Assembly: GCF_020400725.1 (NCBI RefSeq)
Contig: NZ_JAINVG010000031.1
Location: 19,326-83,325, forward strand
Direction of reading: 5' to 3'
DNA: 64,000 nt
From: Streptomyces sp. NK15101
GTDB taxonomy: Bacteria > Actinomycetota > Actinomycetes > Streptomycetales > Streptomycetaceae
Below the pieces are notes generated by a model that saw nothing but the letters and a program-made list of their open reading frames with translations, was not told the DNA's origin and made no database searches. A program made the position numbers and the translations under genes. Below, piece by piece: positions 48,947-57,311 of the stretch; positions within the stretch are counted from its first letter, which is position 1, and every line of letters starts with the position of its first letter.

Positions 48947-50685
48947 CGGGCGTTGCTCCACGAGTCGTCGGCGGCCTCGGACAGCACGTCCTCGGCGAGC
49001 GGGGAGGGCAGGCGGACGTAGCCGGCCTCTCGGTCGGCCTTGCGTTCCCAGCGGGTGAGGAGGTTGGCCTTGGCCGGCAGCGGCACGCCGGCGAGGAGGG
49101 CGGCGAGCCGGGGCGGACGGCCGTGGCGGTCGGCGTACTCCTGGAGCGTGGCGCGGACCTGGGCCCACAGGGCGGGCTCGGTCTCCGGGCACAGATCGGC
49201 GACGGCGGCCAGCATCTCGGCGATGTGGTTGACGAACAGGCAGTACGCGACGCGGTCCCAGCCGCGCTCCGCGTCGTACGTCAGGGGACCGGCCACCTCG
49301 GCGGGCAGCGTGGCGAGGGTCTCGGCGTGGTGCTCGGGCACCAGCTTGGTGCCCTCCAGGTCGCGGAAGACGACCTGCGCGGGCATGCCGTCGTCGTCGA
49401 CGCAGACGACCACGTTCTGCAGGTGGGGCTCCAGGACCAGGCCGTGGTCGAAGTAGGCCGCCAGGACGGGCGGGACGAGGAGCCTGAGGTAGGCGGTCCA
49501 CCACTCCAGTGCGGCGCCGGGGCCGGCGCCGTCGAGGAGGCGGGAGATGTGGCCGGGGCCGCTGGGGTACTCGTCGGCGACGGCGGCGGCGAGGAGGGGG
49601 GTGGTGCCGGGCAGGATCCGGGCGGCGAGCCCCTCGCGGACGATCACGCCGAAGCCTTCGAGCAGGGCGCGGTCGGGGACGCCGTCGGGTCCGGGCAGGG
49701 CCAGGCTGCGGTAGGCGGGCTCGCGGAGCATGGCGCTGCCGGGGAACCGGTCGGTGAGCCCGTCGAGGACGGGGGCGAGGAGCCGGGTCAGGGCCACGGC
49801 GCCGGTGAGCTCGTAACTGGCGTTCTTCCGCAGGCAGTTGGTGATGCGGACGTTCAGGCTGAACTTGAGGAAGGTGTCGCCGTCGTAGAGGGTGCGCACG
49901 GAGGCCGTGGCGGCGAAGGGGTCGCCGCCGGTCCCCAGGTCCAGGACGTCGCCGCGGTCGAGTGCGGCACGCAGGCCGGGGTGGTCGCTCAGCATCTCGT
50001 ACTGCCACGGATGCGCGGGCAGCAGCCGGTAGCCCTCCGGCACGCCGTCGGCGAGCCGGTCCAGGGGCGCGAGGGCGGCCGGTCCCGCGGTCTCCTCGAT
50101 GACCAGGCTCTCGCGGACGGCGAGGTGGCGCAGCGGGAAGACGGCGCCGACCTCGGGGGCGTACGCGAGCCAGGAGGCGGCGTCCCCGGTACGGGCTTTG
50201 GGGGTGGGGTGGAAGCGGTGCCCGAAGAGCAGGGACTGCTCCGAGGCGAGGTAGGTGTCCCGGGCCGCCGCGCCGCTCGCGCGGGCGTCGAGCGCGGCCG
50301 TGACGGCCTGGTGGCTGGAGGCGATCTGGTCGAGGAACTCGTCGTTGCGCACGCCGGTGCGCAGCGACAGCTCGTCCTGGACGTGTTCGGCGAGGCGCCG
50401 CCAGTCGATGTGCTCCCAGTCGCCGTCGCGCTGCTCGTGGACGGGGCCGGTGAAGCGGTGCGCGCCCAGCAGGGACGTACGGCGCAGCGCCACGCGGAGC
50501 AGCACGCCGCGGCGGGGCAGGCGCAGCAGCAGGTGGCCGTCGCTCGCGGCCGTCTGGTGCTCCGGTCCGGACACCTCGCGCAGCAGGCAGTTGAGGAGGG
50601 TGTGCGCCACGGCCGTGTCCGCGTCGGGGAGTCCGGCCGGGGCGGCGGGGCGGCGGGCGGCGCCCTGGGTTCGGGGCAGCGACAT
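48943..50685 (-). CDS. pvsD: NIS siderophore synthetase (IucA/IucC), PvsD-like
   Basis: 580 residues, ATG 50685. IucA/IucC family: GHRFHPTPKARTG, LPAHPWQYEML, LKFSLNVRITNCLRKN, LVLEPHLQNVVV, VFRDLEGTKLV and a FhuF-like C-terminal part (VAYCLFVNHIAEML, KANLLTR). NIS synthetases adenylate a carboxylate such as citrate and join it to an amine or alcohol. In pvs order this position condenses citrate with serine. Overlaps both neighbours (1 and 4 bp). Confidence 0.88.
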   Translation of the reverse strand: MSLPRTQGAARRPAAPAGLPDADTAVAHTLLNCLLREVSGPEHQTAASDGHLLLRLPRRGVLLRVALRRTSLLGAHRFTGPVHEQRDGDWEHIDWRRLAEHVQDELSLRTGVRNDEFLDQIASSHQAVTAALDARASGAAARDTYLASEQSLLFGHRFHPTPKARTGDAASWLAYAPEVGAVFPLRHLAVRESLVIEETAGPAALAPLDRLADGVPEGYRLLPAHPWQYEMLSDHPGLRAALDRGDVLDLGTGGDPFAATASVRTLYDGDTFLKFSLNVRITNCLRKNASYELTGAVALTRLLAPVLDGLTDRFPGSAMLREPAYRSLALPGPDGVPDRALLEGFGVIVREGLAARILPGTTPLLAAAVADEYPSGPGHISRLLDGAGPGAALEWWTAYLRLLVPPVLAAYFDHGLVLEPHLQNVVVCVDDDGMPAQVVFRDLEGTKLVPEHHAETLATLPAEVAGPLTYDAERGWDRVAYCLFVNHIAEMLAAVADLCPETEPALWAQVRATLQEYADRHGRPPRLAALLAGVPLPAKANLLTRWERKADREAGYVRLPSPLAEDVLSEAADDSWSNAR

Positions 50686-51950
50686 CAACGGCTCCAGCGG
50701 TGGCGGAGGGCGGTCACGACGGGGAAAGCGGTGGGAACGATCGTGGCCAGGGCCACGGCGGTGCCCGTGAGGACCGGGGCGGCCGGTCCGAAGAAGCTGT
50801 TGCCGACGGCGGCGGCGATGCCCGCCGCCACGGCGCCGGCCTTCGAGAAGAACTCGAGCGAGCCGAACATGCTGCCGGGAGCTCGGCCCTTGGCGCAGTC
50901 GGCGGCCAGCACGGAAAGGCAGACGAGCCCCAGGGTGAGGCCGGCTCCGAGCACGAGGCGTACGGCGGTGAGGGCGGCGAGCGAGTCGGCCGCGCCGTGT
51001 CCGGCGAGACCGAGCGCGATGCAGAGGAAGCCGACGGCCAGGCCGAGCCGGGGACGGGGGTGGAACGCCTTGTGCACCGCCATCGCCGTGGCCAGGTAGC
51101 ACAGGTGCGGCAGGGCGAAGAGGACTCCGGAGACGGCCGGGGAGGTGCCGGGAAGCCGTTCCTCGATGAGCGAGACGAGGTAGGGGAAGGAGATGACGGT
51201 GGAGAAGACGAACGCGAACTCCAGGGCGTAGAGGCCCCGGAGGGAGGCCGCCGGTGCCGTCTCCGCCTCCGGTGCCGGGGCCGCCTCCGTGTCCCCGTCC
51301 GTCTCCGGTGCCGACGCCCGGGTGCGCCGCCCGCTCCGCGACTCCGGCAGCGCGCAGATCAGCAGGGCGGCGGTGAGCGGAAGCACCGCGAGCAGGGCGT
51401 ACTGCCGGTGCGGGGACAGCCAGGGCGACAGGGAGCCGACGACGATCGGCGCGACGACGAGGGCGGCGCGCGCCGCGCCCTGCATGAGGGTGAGCGCCTT
51501 CGACAGGGCCGGCCCTTCCAGCGCCGCGCCCAGGTAGCCGTTGGACGCGGCGAACGTGCCGCCGAGGATGCCCTGGAGGACGAGCGCGGCGGTGAAGGTG
51601 ACGATCGAGTCGGACCAGCCGGCGAGGAGGAACGACACGGCGAGCCCGAGCTGGGCGCGCAGCAGCAGCCGCTTGCGGCCGTAGCGGTCCGCGAGACGGC
51701 CCCAGAAGGGCGCGCCGACGGCGCCGAAGACGGTCGGGACGATGTAGAGCACGCCGGCCCAGCGGGCGGTGGGATCGCCGAGTCCGGGCAGGATCTGGGT
51801 CAGGAAGGGCGGCAGGCCGAGGGCGGCGAAGGACGCCACGAAGTAGCACCCGGCCACGGCGTGCACCTGACGACGGGCGAGTAACGGCGCGTTCGTGACG
51901 GGCACGACGGACACGCCCGTACGTTTCGTCGGGGCCGATGTGGTGCTCAT
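50685..51950 (-). CDS. pvsC: MFS siderophore exporter, PvsC-like
   Basis: 421 residues, ATG 51950. Twelve hydrophobic segments with the MFS motif GRLADRYGRKRLLL after the second. A charged central loop (RSGRRTRASAPETDGDTEAA) splits the two halves. Enclosed by two NIS synthetase genes, exactly as pvsC is, so it most likely exports the finished siderophore. Codon 23 is TTA (in TNAPLLARR), which would make export depend on the bldA tRNA. Confidence 0.87.
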   Translation of the reverse strand: MSTTSAPTKRTGVSVVPVTNAPLLARRQVHAVAGCYFVASFAALGLPPFLTQILPGLGDPTARWAGVLYIVPTVFGAVGAPFWGRLADRYGRKRLLLRAQLGLAVSFLLAGWSDSIVTFTAALVLQGILGGTFAASNGYLGAALEGPALSKALTLMQGAARAALVVAPIVVGSLSPWLSPHRQYALLAVLPLTAALLICALPESRSGRRTRASAPETDGDTEAAPAPEAETAPAASLRGLYALEFAFVFSTVISFPYLVSLIEERLPGTSPAVSGVLFALPHLCYLATAMAVHKAFHPRPRLGLAVGFLCIALGLAGHGAADSLAALTAVRLVLGAGLTLGLVCLSVLAADCAKGRAPGSMFGSLEFFSKAGAVAAGIAAAVGNSFFGPAAPVLTGTAVALATIVPTAFPVVTALRHRWSR

Positions 51951-53728
51951 CGACCTTTCTCCCTCAGGTAGTTGGGACCGGTTGTGTAGTGCTTGTTGAT
52001 GTCGGCGGCGCCCGACCGTTCCTTGGACAGCAGCGTTCCGGCGGTGACCATGGCCTTGACCGGGAGTTCCGGCGCGTCCAGGAGGTGCGCGCGGAGTACG
52101 GCGCCGGGCTCGCCGGGACCGGTTCCCAGCCGTTCGACGGCTTCGGTGAGCCGGTCCCGCACCAGCGCCAGCAGTGTCGGAAGCGGGGCGCGGCCGTACC
52201 GGGCCAGGCCGAAGGCGTAGGCGCCCGCGCACAGGTGGACGGTGATGGTGGTGAACAGGTCGGTGACGGCCCGGTCGTCGTCGCCGAGGACGCGGGGGTC
52301 GTCGAACGCCGCCGGGCCGGTCGCGTCGGCGCCCAGGGCGTCGGTCAGGCGGCGGGTGTTGATGCGCGGGCCGTCGTTGTCCTTGAGCAGCAGCCGGAGC
52401 CGGCTGCCGCCGTCCGTCTGCCGGTCGAGGACGAGCGAGATGTTCTGCTGGTGCGACTCCAGGGCGATGCCGTGGCCGAAGAGCGTGGTCTGCCAGTCGA
52501 GCAGCAGGCTGAGCACGGCGTCGAGCAGGGCCACCGGGTCCCCTCCGTGGAACCGGTCCGCGAGGTGATCGATCACCAGCCGGCCTCCGGGGGCCTCGCT
52601 GAGCAGCGCCGCCATGGGGACGACGACGGAGTCGTCGAGGCCGGCCGGGTAGCGGCGGCACAGGACGGCGAGGAGCTCGTGTCCGGCGTGTGCGTACACC
52701 GTCTCATCGGCGTGCAGGATCGTTTCCCGGAACCGTGGCTCCCGGGCGATCACGGTTTCGAGGAGTCGCTGACCCGCCGCGCCGTCCACGAGTGTTCCGG
52801 GCTTGATGGTGCGTCGGTTGCGCAGCCCCAGGGTGGCGGTGGCCAGTGGCAGCTTGAGGTGCAGGGACGGTTCTTCGGCCAGGGCGACGGTCCGCATGGA
52901 GAGCGTCGGCACGACCTCCAGATACGGGCGGGGGGCGAGCACCGCGCGCTCGTGCAGGCCGGACGCCCGCAGCGCCTCCTCCAGCGGCGCGCCCGCCGTC
53001 AGCGGATGGACGGGCAGCGCGAGATGGGTGCGGGCGAGCCCCGGCAGCCCCAGGTCGGCCGGCGAGGGCCAGCGGGCGGGCAGGCGTCCGACGCCGTCCG
53101 GAACCGTGACGGCCTCACGGGGGACGGCGACCCAGCGCAGGGCGAAACGGGGGTGGAACTCGGGTGCGTAAGCCCGTACTTGGCCGTCGTCCAGGCCCGA
53201 GCGGCCGCGTGCCGTCGGATACACGGGATGGTCGAGACGGGCGGCGAGGGCGTCGTGCGCGAGCCCGCCGGCGTAGCCGGTCCAGCGGGCCGGGTCGTCG
53301 CCGTAGAGGCCGGTGAGCCGGGCGGCGGTCTCCTCGCGGGTCCGCTCGTGCAGTCGCATGGTGGCGAGGGTCTGCCGGCACTCCTCGGCGTACGCGTCGA
53401 AGCCGGGGTGGTCGACGGGCTCGGCCAGGGCCTTGAGGGCGGCGAGGACCGTGTCGTACGTGGTGAGCGTGCTGCCGTCCGACTCCCGGACGAGCAGCGG
53501 GAGCCGGGCCGCGTGGGTGCTCTGGAAGCCGTCCTCGGTGACGGGCATCAGCAGGGCGTCGGCGTCCTCGGTGGCGCGGCGCAGCCATGGGCCGTCCGTC
53601 CGCCGGACGAGGGTGCTCCGGCTGCGCAGTCCGACGACGTCCTCGCGCAGCAGTGCGGACAGCACCCGCAGCAGGAGCTCCCGTTCGGCGGTGCCCCGGT
53701 CGCGGGCCGCCTCGGCGAGGCTCGTCAC
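51947..53728 (-). CDS. pvsB: NIS siderophore synthetase (IucA/IucC), PvsB-like
   Basis: 593 residues from GTG 53728, overlapping the ATP-grasp stop (GTGA). IucA/IucC family, divergent from the 48943 protein: LALPVHPLTAGAPLEEAL in place of the HPWQ motif, LHLKLPLATATLGLRNRRTI, ALESHQQNISLVLD, LLKDNDGPRINTRRL, and C-terminal VKAMVTAGTLLSKE. In the pvs pathway the second NIS enzyme makes the final bond. It overlaps the exporter gene by 4 bp. Confidence 0.87.
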   Translation of the reverse strand: MTSLAEAARDRGTAERELLLRVLSALLREDVVGLRSRSTLVRRTDGPWLRRATEDADALLMPVTEDGFQSTHAARLPLLVRESDGSTLTTYDTVLAALKALAEPVDHPGFDAYAEECRQTLATMRLHERTREETAARLTGLYGDDPARWTGYAGGLAHDALAARLDHPVYPTARGRSGLDDGQVRAYAPEFHPRFALRWVAVPREAVTVPDGVGRLPARWPSPADLGLPGLARTHLALPVHPLTAGAPLEEALRASGLHERAVLAPRPYLEVVPTLSMRTVALAEEPSLHLKLPLATATLGLRNRRTIKPGTLVDGAAGQRLLETVIAREPRFRETILHADETVYAHAGHELLAVLCRRYPAGLDDSVVVPMAALLSEAPGGRLVIDHLADRFHGGDPVALLDAVLSLLLDWQTTLFGHGIALESHQQNISLVLDRQTDGGSRLRLLLKDNDGPRINTRRLTDALGADATGPAAFDDPRVLGDDDRAVTDLFTTITVHLCAGAYAFGLARYGRAPLPTLLALVRDRLTEAVERLGTGPGEPGAVLRAHLLDAPELPVKAMVTAGTLLSKERSGAADINKHYTTGPNYLREKGR

Positions 53729-54915
53729 GGCGCGATCTCCCAGCGCTGCGCGGCCAGGAAGTCCGCGGCGACCCGGTCGACGGTCGCCTGGTCGGTTCCG
53801 GTGGCCCGCAGCACGCCGAGGTAGTCGCGGTTGGTGTGGTGGAGCTCGTGCCGCTCCCCGATCCCGCGCAGCGGGCGGTAGGTCAGCTTCACGCCGTCGA
53901 CGTCGAGGTCGACGGGGCCGGGGGCGGACCGAAGCGTTCCGGCGGTTTCGGCGCAGGGGTACTCCAGGCGGGCGGCGCCGTCGGCGCGGGCCCCGAGGTC
54001 GGCGGGGAGCGGCTCGCCGAGGTGGGTGCGCAGGATGTGCTCGAAGAGCGGGATGCCGAGGAGCTGGGCGAGCAGCAGGTCGCACTGGTCGCCGATGGCC
54101 CGGTAGTTGACCTCGATGAGGCGGGCGCGGCCCTCGTGGACGACGAACTCGGTGTGACAGGCGCCGAAGCCGACGCCGAGGGCGTCGAGCTGGGCGAGGA
54201 CCTGCTCGACGACGGGCTCGGGGTGGGCGGGGACGAAGGTCAGCCGCTCCTCGACGAAGTACGGCGGCGGCGACAGCTCGGTGTGGAATCCGCCGAGGAC
54301 ATGGCGGAGGCGCCCGTCCCCCAGCGTCTCCAGGGTGTACAGCTCGCCGGCCAGGAACTCCTCCACCACCAGCGTCACTTCGGGGCGCCGGGCCTGTATC
54401 TCCTTGCAGCGGACGAGGAGTTCTTCGGCGTCGTGGACGAGGACCACGTCCTCGCTCGCGACTCCCTCGCGCGGCTTGACCACGCACGGGTAGGGCACGT
54501 CGAGCGGGGCGAGCGCGGAAGGGTCCTGGCCGGCCGGGAGTTCGGCCGACCGGACGGTGTCGGCACCGGTCAGCGCCAGGTGGCGGCGCATGTGCGCCTT
54601 GTCCTTCGTGCGCAGGGCGGCCCGCCAGTCCTTGGCGGGCAGGCCGAAGTACTCCGCCGCCAGCGCGGCCTGCGTCTGCAGGTGGTCGCTGTTGGTGAAG
54701 ACCGCGTCCGGCCGCTCACCGGTGGGGATCCGGGTGATGACGGCGCGGAAGTCGCGCACGTCGCACTCCAGGACCTCGATGTCCGGGCAGGCCCGGCGGT
54801 GGGGGTCCGGCTGGTCCGTCAGAACCGTGACGTCGAGGCCGAGCCGGGCCGCCGCGGGGAGGAACCCTTCGGTGACCGAGTCGGTGGGGTTCAGGGCGAG
54901 CAGGTACAGCCGCAT
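53725..54915 (-). CDS. pvsA: ATP-grasp ligase, PvsA-like, first gene of the siderophore operon
   Basis: 396 residues, ATG 54915. ATP-grasp fold: N-terminal LYLLALNPTDSVTEGFLPAA, LRTKDKAHMRRHLA, ATP-binding PCVVKPREGVASEDVVLV and VVEEFLAGELYTLE, and metal-binding LIEVNYRAIGDQCD. These enzymes form amide bonds through acyl phosphates. PvsA is thought to join alanine to 2-oxoglutarate. Its iron box (54991-55009) lies 76 bp upstream, so the whole five-gene overlapping operon should be off in high iron. Confidence 0.87.
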   Translation of the reverse strand: MRLYLLALNPTDSVTEGFLPAAARLGLDVTVLTDQPDPHRRACPDIEVLECDVRDFRAVITRIPTGERPDAVFTNSDHLQTQAALAAEYFGLPAKDWRAALRTKDKAHMRRHLALTGADTVRSAELPAGQDPSALAPLDVPYPCVVKPREGVASEDVVLVHDAEELLVRCKEIQARRPEVTLVVEEFLAGELYTLETLGDGRLRHVLGGFHTELSPPPYFVEERLTFVPAHPEPVVEQVLAQLDALGVGFGACHTEFVVHEGRARLIEVNYRAIGDQCDLLLAQLLGIPLFEHILRTHLGEPLPADLGARADGAARLEYPCAETAGTLRSAPGPVDLDVDGVKLTYRPLRGIGERHELHHTNRDYLGVLRATGTDQATVDRVAADFLAAQRWEIAP

Positions 54916-54990
54916 GGGAATGCCGGGGCCTTCCGGAGAGGGGAGGGTGCGGGGCACGTCCGCGCGCACACGCGGCCCGTGACGCCGAGT

Positions 54991-55009
54991 TTAGGTTAGG
55001 CAACCCTAA
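54991..55009. promoter_or_regulatory. Iron box (DmdR/IdeR) for the siderophore biosynthesis operon
   Basis: TTAGGTTAGGCAACCCTAA, close to the actinobacterial iron-box consensus TTAGGTTAGGCTCACCTAA. Upstream of the leftward pvsA-like gene. Confidence 0.85.
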
Positions 55010-55088
55010 GGAATCAACCCGCCCGGCGGCAACGACGGTGAGAACGCGCCCTTTTGGCGTGTCGATCTCTCCCTGCCCCAGCCGACGC

Positions 55089-55107
55089 TAAGGTAAGCCT
55101 GACCTCA
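55089..55107. promoter_or_regulatory. Iron box for the FhuF-like reductase gene
   Basis: TAAGGTAAGCCTGACCTCA, 24 bp before the ATG at 55131. A weaker match that keeps the AGGT...ACCT core. Confidence 0.7.
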
Positions 55108-55130
55108 CTTAGTTGCGCAAAGGAGCTCCG

Positions 55131-56015
55131 ATGAGCGAGGCCCCGGGGGCGTGGACCTCCGCGACGGGCACGGCCGAGCGCCGCACCCCCGCCGAGGCGT
55201 GCGCCCTCACCGGCACCTACCGGCGCGTCATCGCCGTCTGCGACGCGCTCGACGCCCGGCTCGTCGATCCGTACGCGCCGGACGATGCCGCCGCCCTCAT
55301 GCCCGACGGGTCCCGACTGGCCGGCGACCCGGACGTGCTGGACGCCTTTCTCGACGCCTCGGCGGCCCGCATCACCGCCCGGCACGGCCACGCCCCGCGC
55401 AGGGACGTCGCGGCCTCGCGGGCGCTGCACGACTACCTGTGGTCCGTCAGCCTGCTGATGAGCGGCGCCTGGTACCGGGACCGCCGCGTGCCGCGCATCT
55501 CACCGCGCGACGTCCGCGTGGACCTGACGACGGGCGCGATCGGCGTCGTCCCCCGTCAGGAGTTCGCCTGTCTGCCGGACGACCCGGCGGCCACGGACGC
55601 CGCCGCCCGGATCGTGGGCCACGAAGAGGAGTTGCGCGCCGAGTTGCGCGCCGCCGTCGTCGATCACGTGGGCCCGCTGCTGGCCGCGATCGGCCCGTCG
55701 GTCCGGCGCGGACCGCGCGCCCTGTGGGGCATGGTCGCCGACGACCTGCTCTCCGGTCTCTGGTACCTCGGCCGGATGACGAACCAGGAGGAACGCGCGG
55801 TGCGGGCGGCGACCGAGCTGCTCCCGACGGCGATCCCGCCCTTTCCGGGAGGTGCGGACTTCCGGCGCCTCACGGGCCGCGACGGCCGCCGCCACCCGAC
55901 CCGCACGCGCCTCGGCTGCTGCCTGTACTACACGATCGAGCCGGAACGCGCCTGCCTGACCTGCCCGAGGACTTGTGACGCCGAGCGGCTGCGCCGGCTC
56001 GAGGAAGAGGACTGA
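55131..56015 (+). CDS. FhuF-like ferric siderophore reductase
   Basis: 294 residues, ATG 55131 with AAAGGAG upstream. The C-terminus has the FhuF iron-sulfur signature C-C-x10-C-x2-C (Cys263, 264, 275, 278) in GCCLYYTIEPERACLTC. FhuF proteins bind a 2Fe-2S cluster and reduce ferric siderophores in the cytoplasm to free the iron. The first 240 residues are a variable helical region. Divergent from the siderophore operon and preceded by an iron box, so co-induced under iron starvation. Confidence 0.88.
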   Translation: MSEAPGAWTSATGTAERRTPAEACALTGTYRRVIAVCDALDARLVDPYAPDDAAALMPDGSRLAGDPDVLDAFLDASAARITARHGHAPRRDVAASRALHDYLWSVSLLMSGAWYRDRRVPRISPRDVRVDLTTGAIGVVPRQEFACLPDDPAATDAAARIVGHEEELRAELRAAVVDHVGPLLAAIGPSVRRGPRALWGMVADDLLSGLWYLGRMTNQEERAVRAATELLPTAIPPFPGGADFRRLTGRDGRRHPTRTRLGCCLYYTIEPERACLTCPRTCDAERLRRLEEED

Positions 56016-56075
56016 GCTCCGCACCGTACGGACGGCACACGCGCACGGCGGACCTACGGCGGACCTACGGCGGAA

Positions 56076-56115
56076 GGCCGGTGCCCGCGGTGTCGATCCA
56101 CCGCCGGCACCGGCC
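56076..56115. terminator. Bidirectional terminator between reductase and binding-protein genes
   Basis: Stem GGCCGGTGCC (56076-56085) plus GCGGTG pairs with CACCGC plus GGCACCGGCC (56106-56115), one C/C mismatch, 6-nt loop, between convergent stops. Confidence 0.75.
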
Positions 56116-56135
56116 CGCCCGGTCTCGGACCCCGA

Positions 56136-57134
56136 TCACTTCGCCGGGTCGACCTCGAAGATCTTCGCCATGTCATCGAGCATCAGGTCGGCACCCTGAA
56201 GCGATACGGAGGTCATCCAGACGGCGTCCTCGACCTCGTGGACGTTGCCCTTCTCCACCGCGTGCAGGCGCTTCCACAGCGGGTTGGCGAGGAACTTCTT
56301 CTTCCGCTCCTCACCGCCCGAGAACGTGGTCATGAAGATGTGGTCCGCGTCGGCCTGGGCGATCTGCTCCTCGCTGATCTCGATGTTGAACTCCTTCTGG
56401 TCCTGCTGGTTGGCGGGACGCGCGAGGCCCATGTCGGTCAGGACGATGCCGCTGAACGTCTTCGGCAGGTAGATGCGCGTCGGACCGTCGAGGAAGCGGA
56501 CCAGGGAGTAGGTCTGCTTGGGGTTCTTGGCGTTGATCGCGTCACCGATCTTCTTGGCTCGCGTCTCGTACGCCGTCAGCGCGGCCTTGGCCTTGGCCTC
56601 CTCACCGAGCGCGGTGCCGAGGAAGGTGACGTTCTCCTTCCAGATCGGACCGGTGGTCTCCACGAAGACGGTCGGCGCGATCTTGCTCAGCTGGTCGTAG
56701 AGGTCCTCGTGCCGCACCGTCGCCGACACGATGAGGTCGGGCTTGAGGGCCGCGATGGCCTCGAGGTTCGGGCTGTCGAGGGGGCCGACGTCCTTGGTGT
56801 CCTTCACCGCGTCGCCGAGGTAGGGCGGGAAGCCCTTCTGGTCGCGGTACGAGCCGATGCCGCCGACCAGCGGGGCGTCCAGCGCGACGACGGCCTCGAC
56901 GAGGCTGTTGTCCAGCGCCACCACGCGTCGGGGCTTCGACTTGATCTCCGTCTTGCCCTTGTGGTGGGTGACGGTGCGAGGGAAGCCCGCGTCGGAGGTC
57001 GCGGCCGGCTTGTCGGCGGCAGGCTTGTCGTCGCCCTTGTCGCCTCCGCAGGCGGCCACGGAGAAGGCCAGGGCGGCGGTGAGCAGGGCAGCGGCGAACC
57101 GGCCGGGCCGGCGGCGCTGGGCGAGGGTGTTCAT
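56136..57134 (-). CDS. Ferric-siderophore substrate-binding lipoprotein
   Basis: 332 residues, ATG 57134 after GGGAGA. Lipoprotein signal with lipobox VAAC (Cys29). FecB/FhuD-type periplasmic-binding fold: RVVALDNSLVEAVVALDAPL, LDSPNLEAIAALKPDLIVS, APTVFVETTG and DAVWMTSVSLQGADLMLDDM. It captures the ferric siderophore outside the membrane for the ABC permeases at 57312-59461, from which it is divergent. Two iron boxes lie between them. Confidence 0.93.
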   Translation of the reverse strand: MNTLAQRRRPGRFAAALLTAALAFSVAACGGDKGDDKPAADKPAATSDAGFPRTVTHHKGKTEIKSKPRRVVALDNSLVEAVVALDAPLVGGIGSYRDQKGFPPYLGDAVKDTKDVGPLDSPNLEAIAALKPDLIVSATVRHEDLYDQLSKIAPTVFVETTGPIWKENVTFLGTALGEEAKAKAALTAYETRAKKIGDAINAKNPKQTYSLVRFLDGPTRIYLPKTFSGIVLTDMGLARPANQQDQKEFNIEISEEQIAQADADHIFMTTFSGGEERKKKFLANPLWKRLHAVEKGNVHEVEDAVWMTSVSLQGADLMLDDMAKIFEVDPAK

Positions 57135-57193
57135 GGGTCTCCCATACACGGACTGTTGCGACAGGCAGGACGGAACAATCGCCCAACTGACGC

Positions 57194-57212
57194 TTAGGCA
57201 AGGCTTACCTAT
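57194..57212. promoter_or_regulatory. Iron box for the binding-protein gene
   Basis: TTAGGCAAGGCTTACCTAT, 60 bp before the leftward start at 57134. Confidence 0.8.
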
Positions 57213-57281
57213 GAGGGCGTTGTGAGAATAGCGCCTGTGCGTGACCGGATCCATACGGTGGGGTACTCGTACCCGCAACCG

Positions 57282-57300
57282 TTAGGCATGCCTTACCTTG
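57282..57300. promoter_or_regulatory. Iron box for the permease operon
   Basis: TTAGGCATGCCTTACCTTG, immediately before the permease start codons. It covers the in-frame ATG at 57288, which argues for a later start. Confidence 0.8.
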
Positions 57301-57311
57301 TGCAGGTGTCT

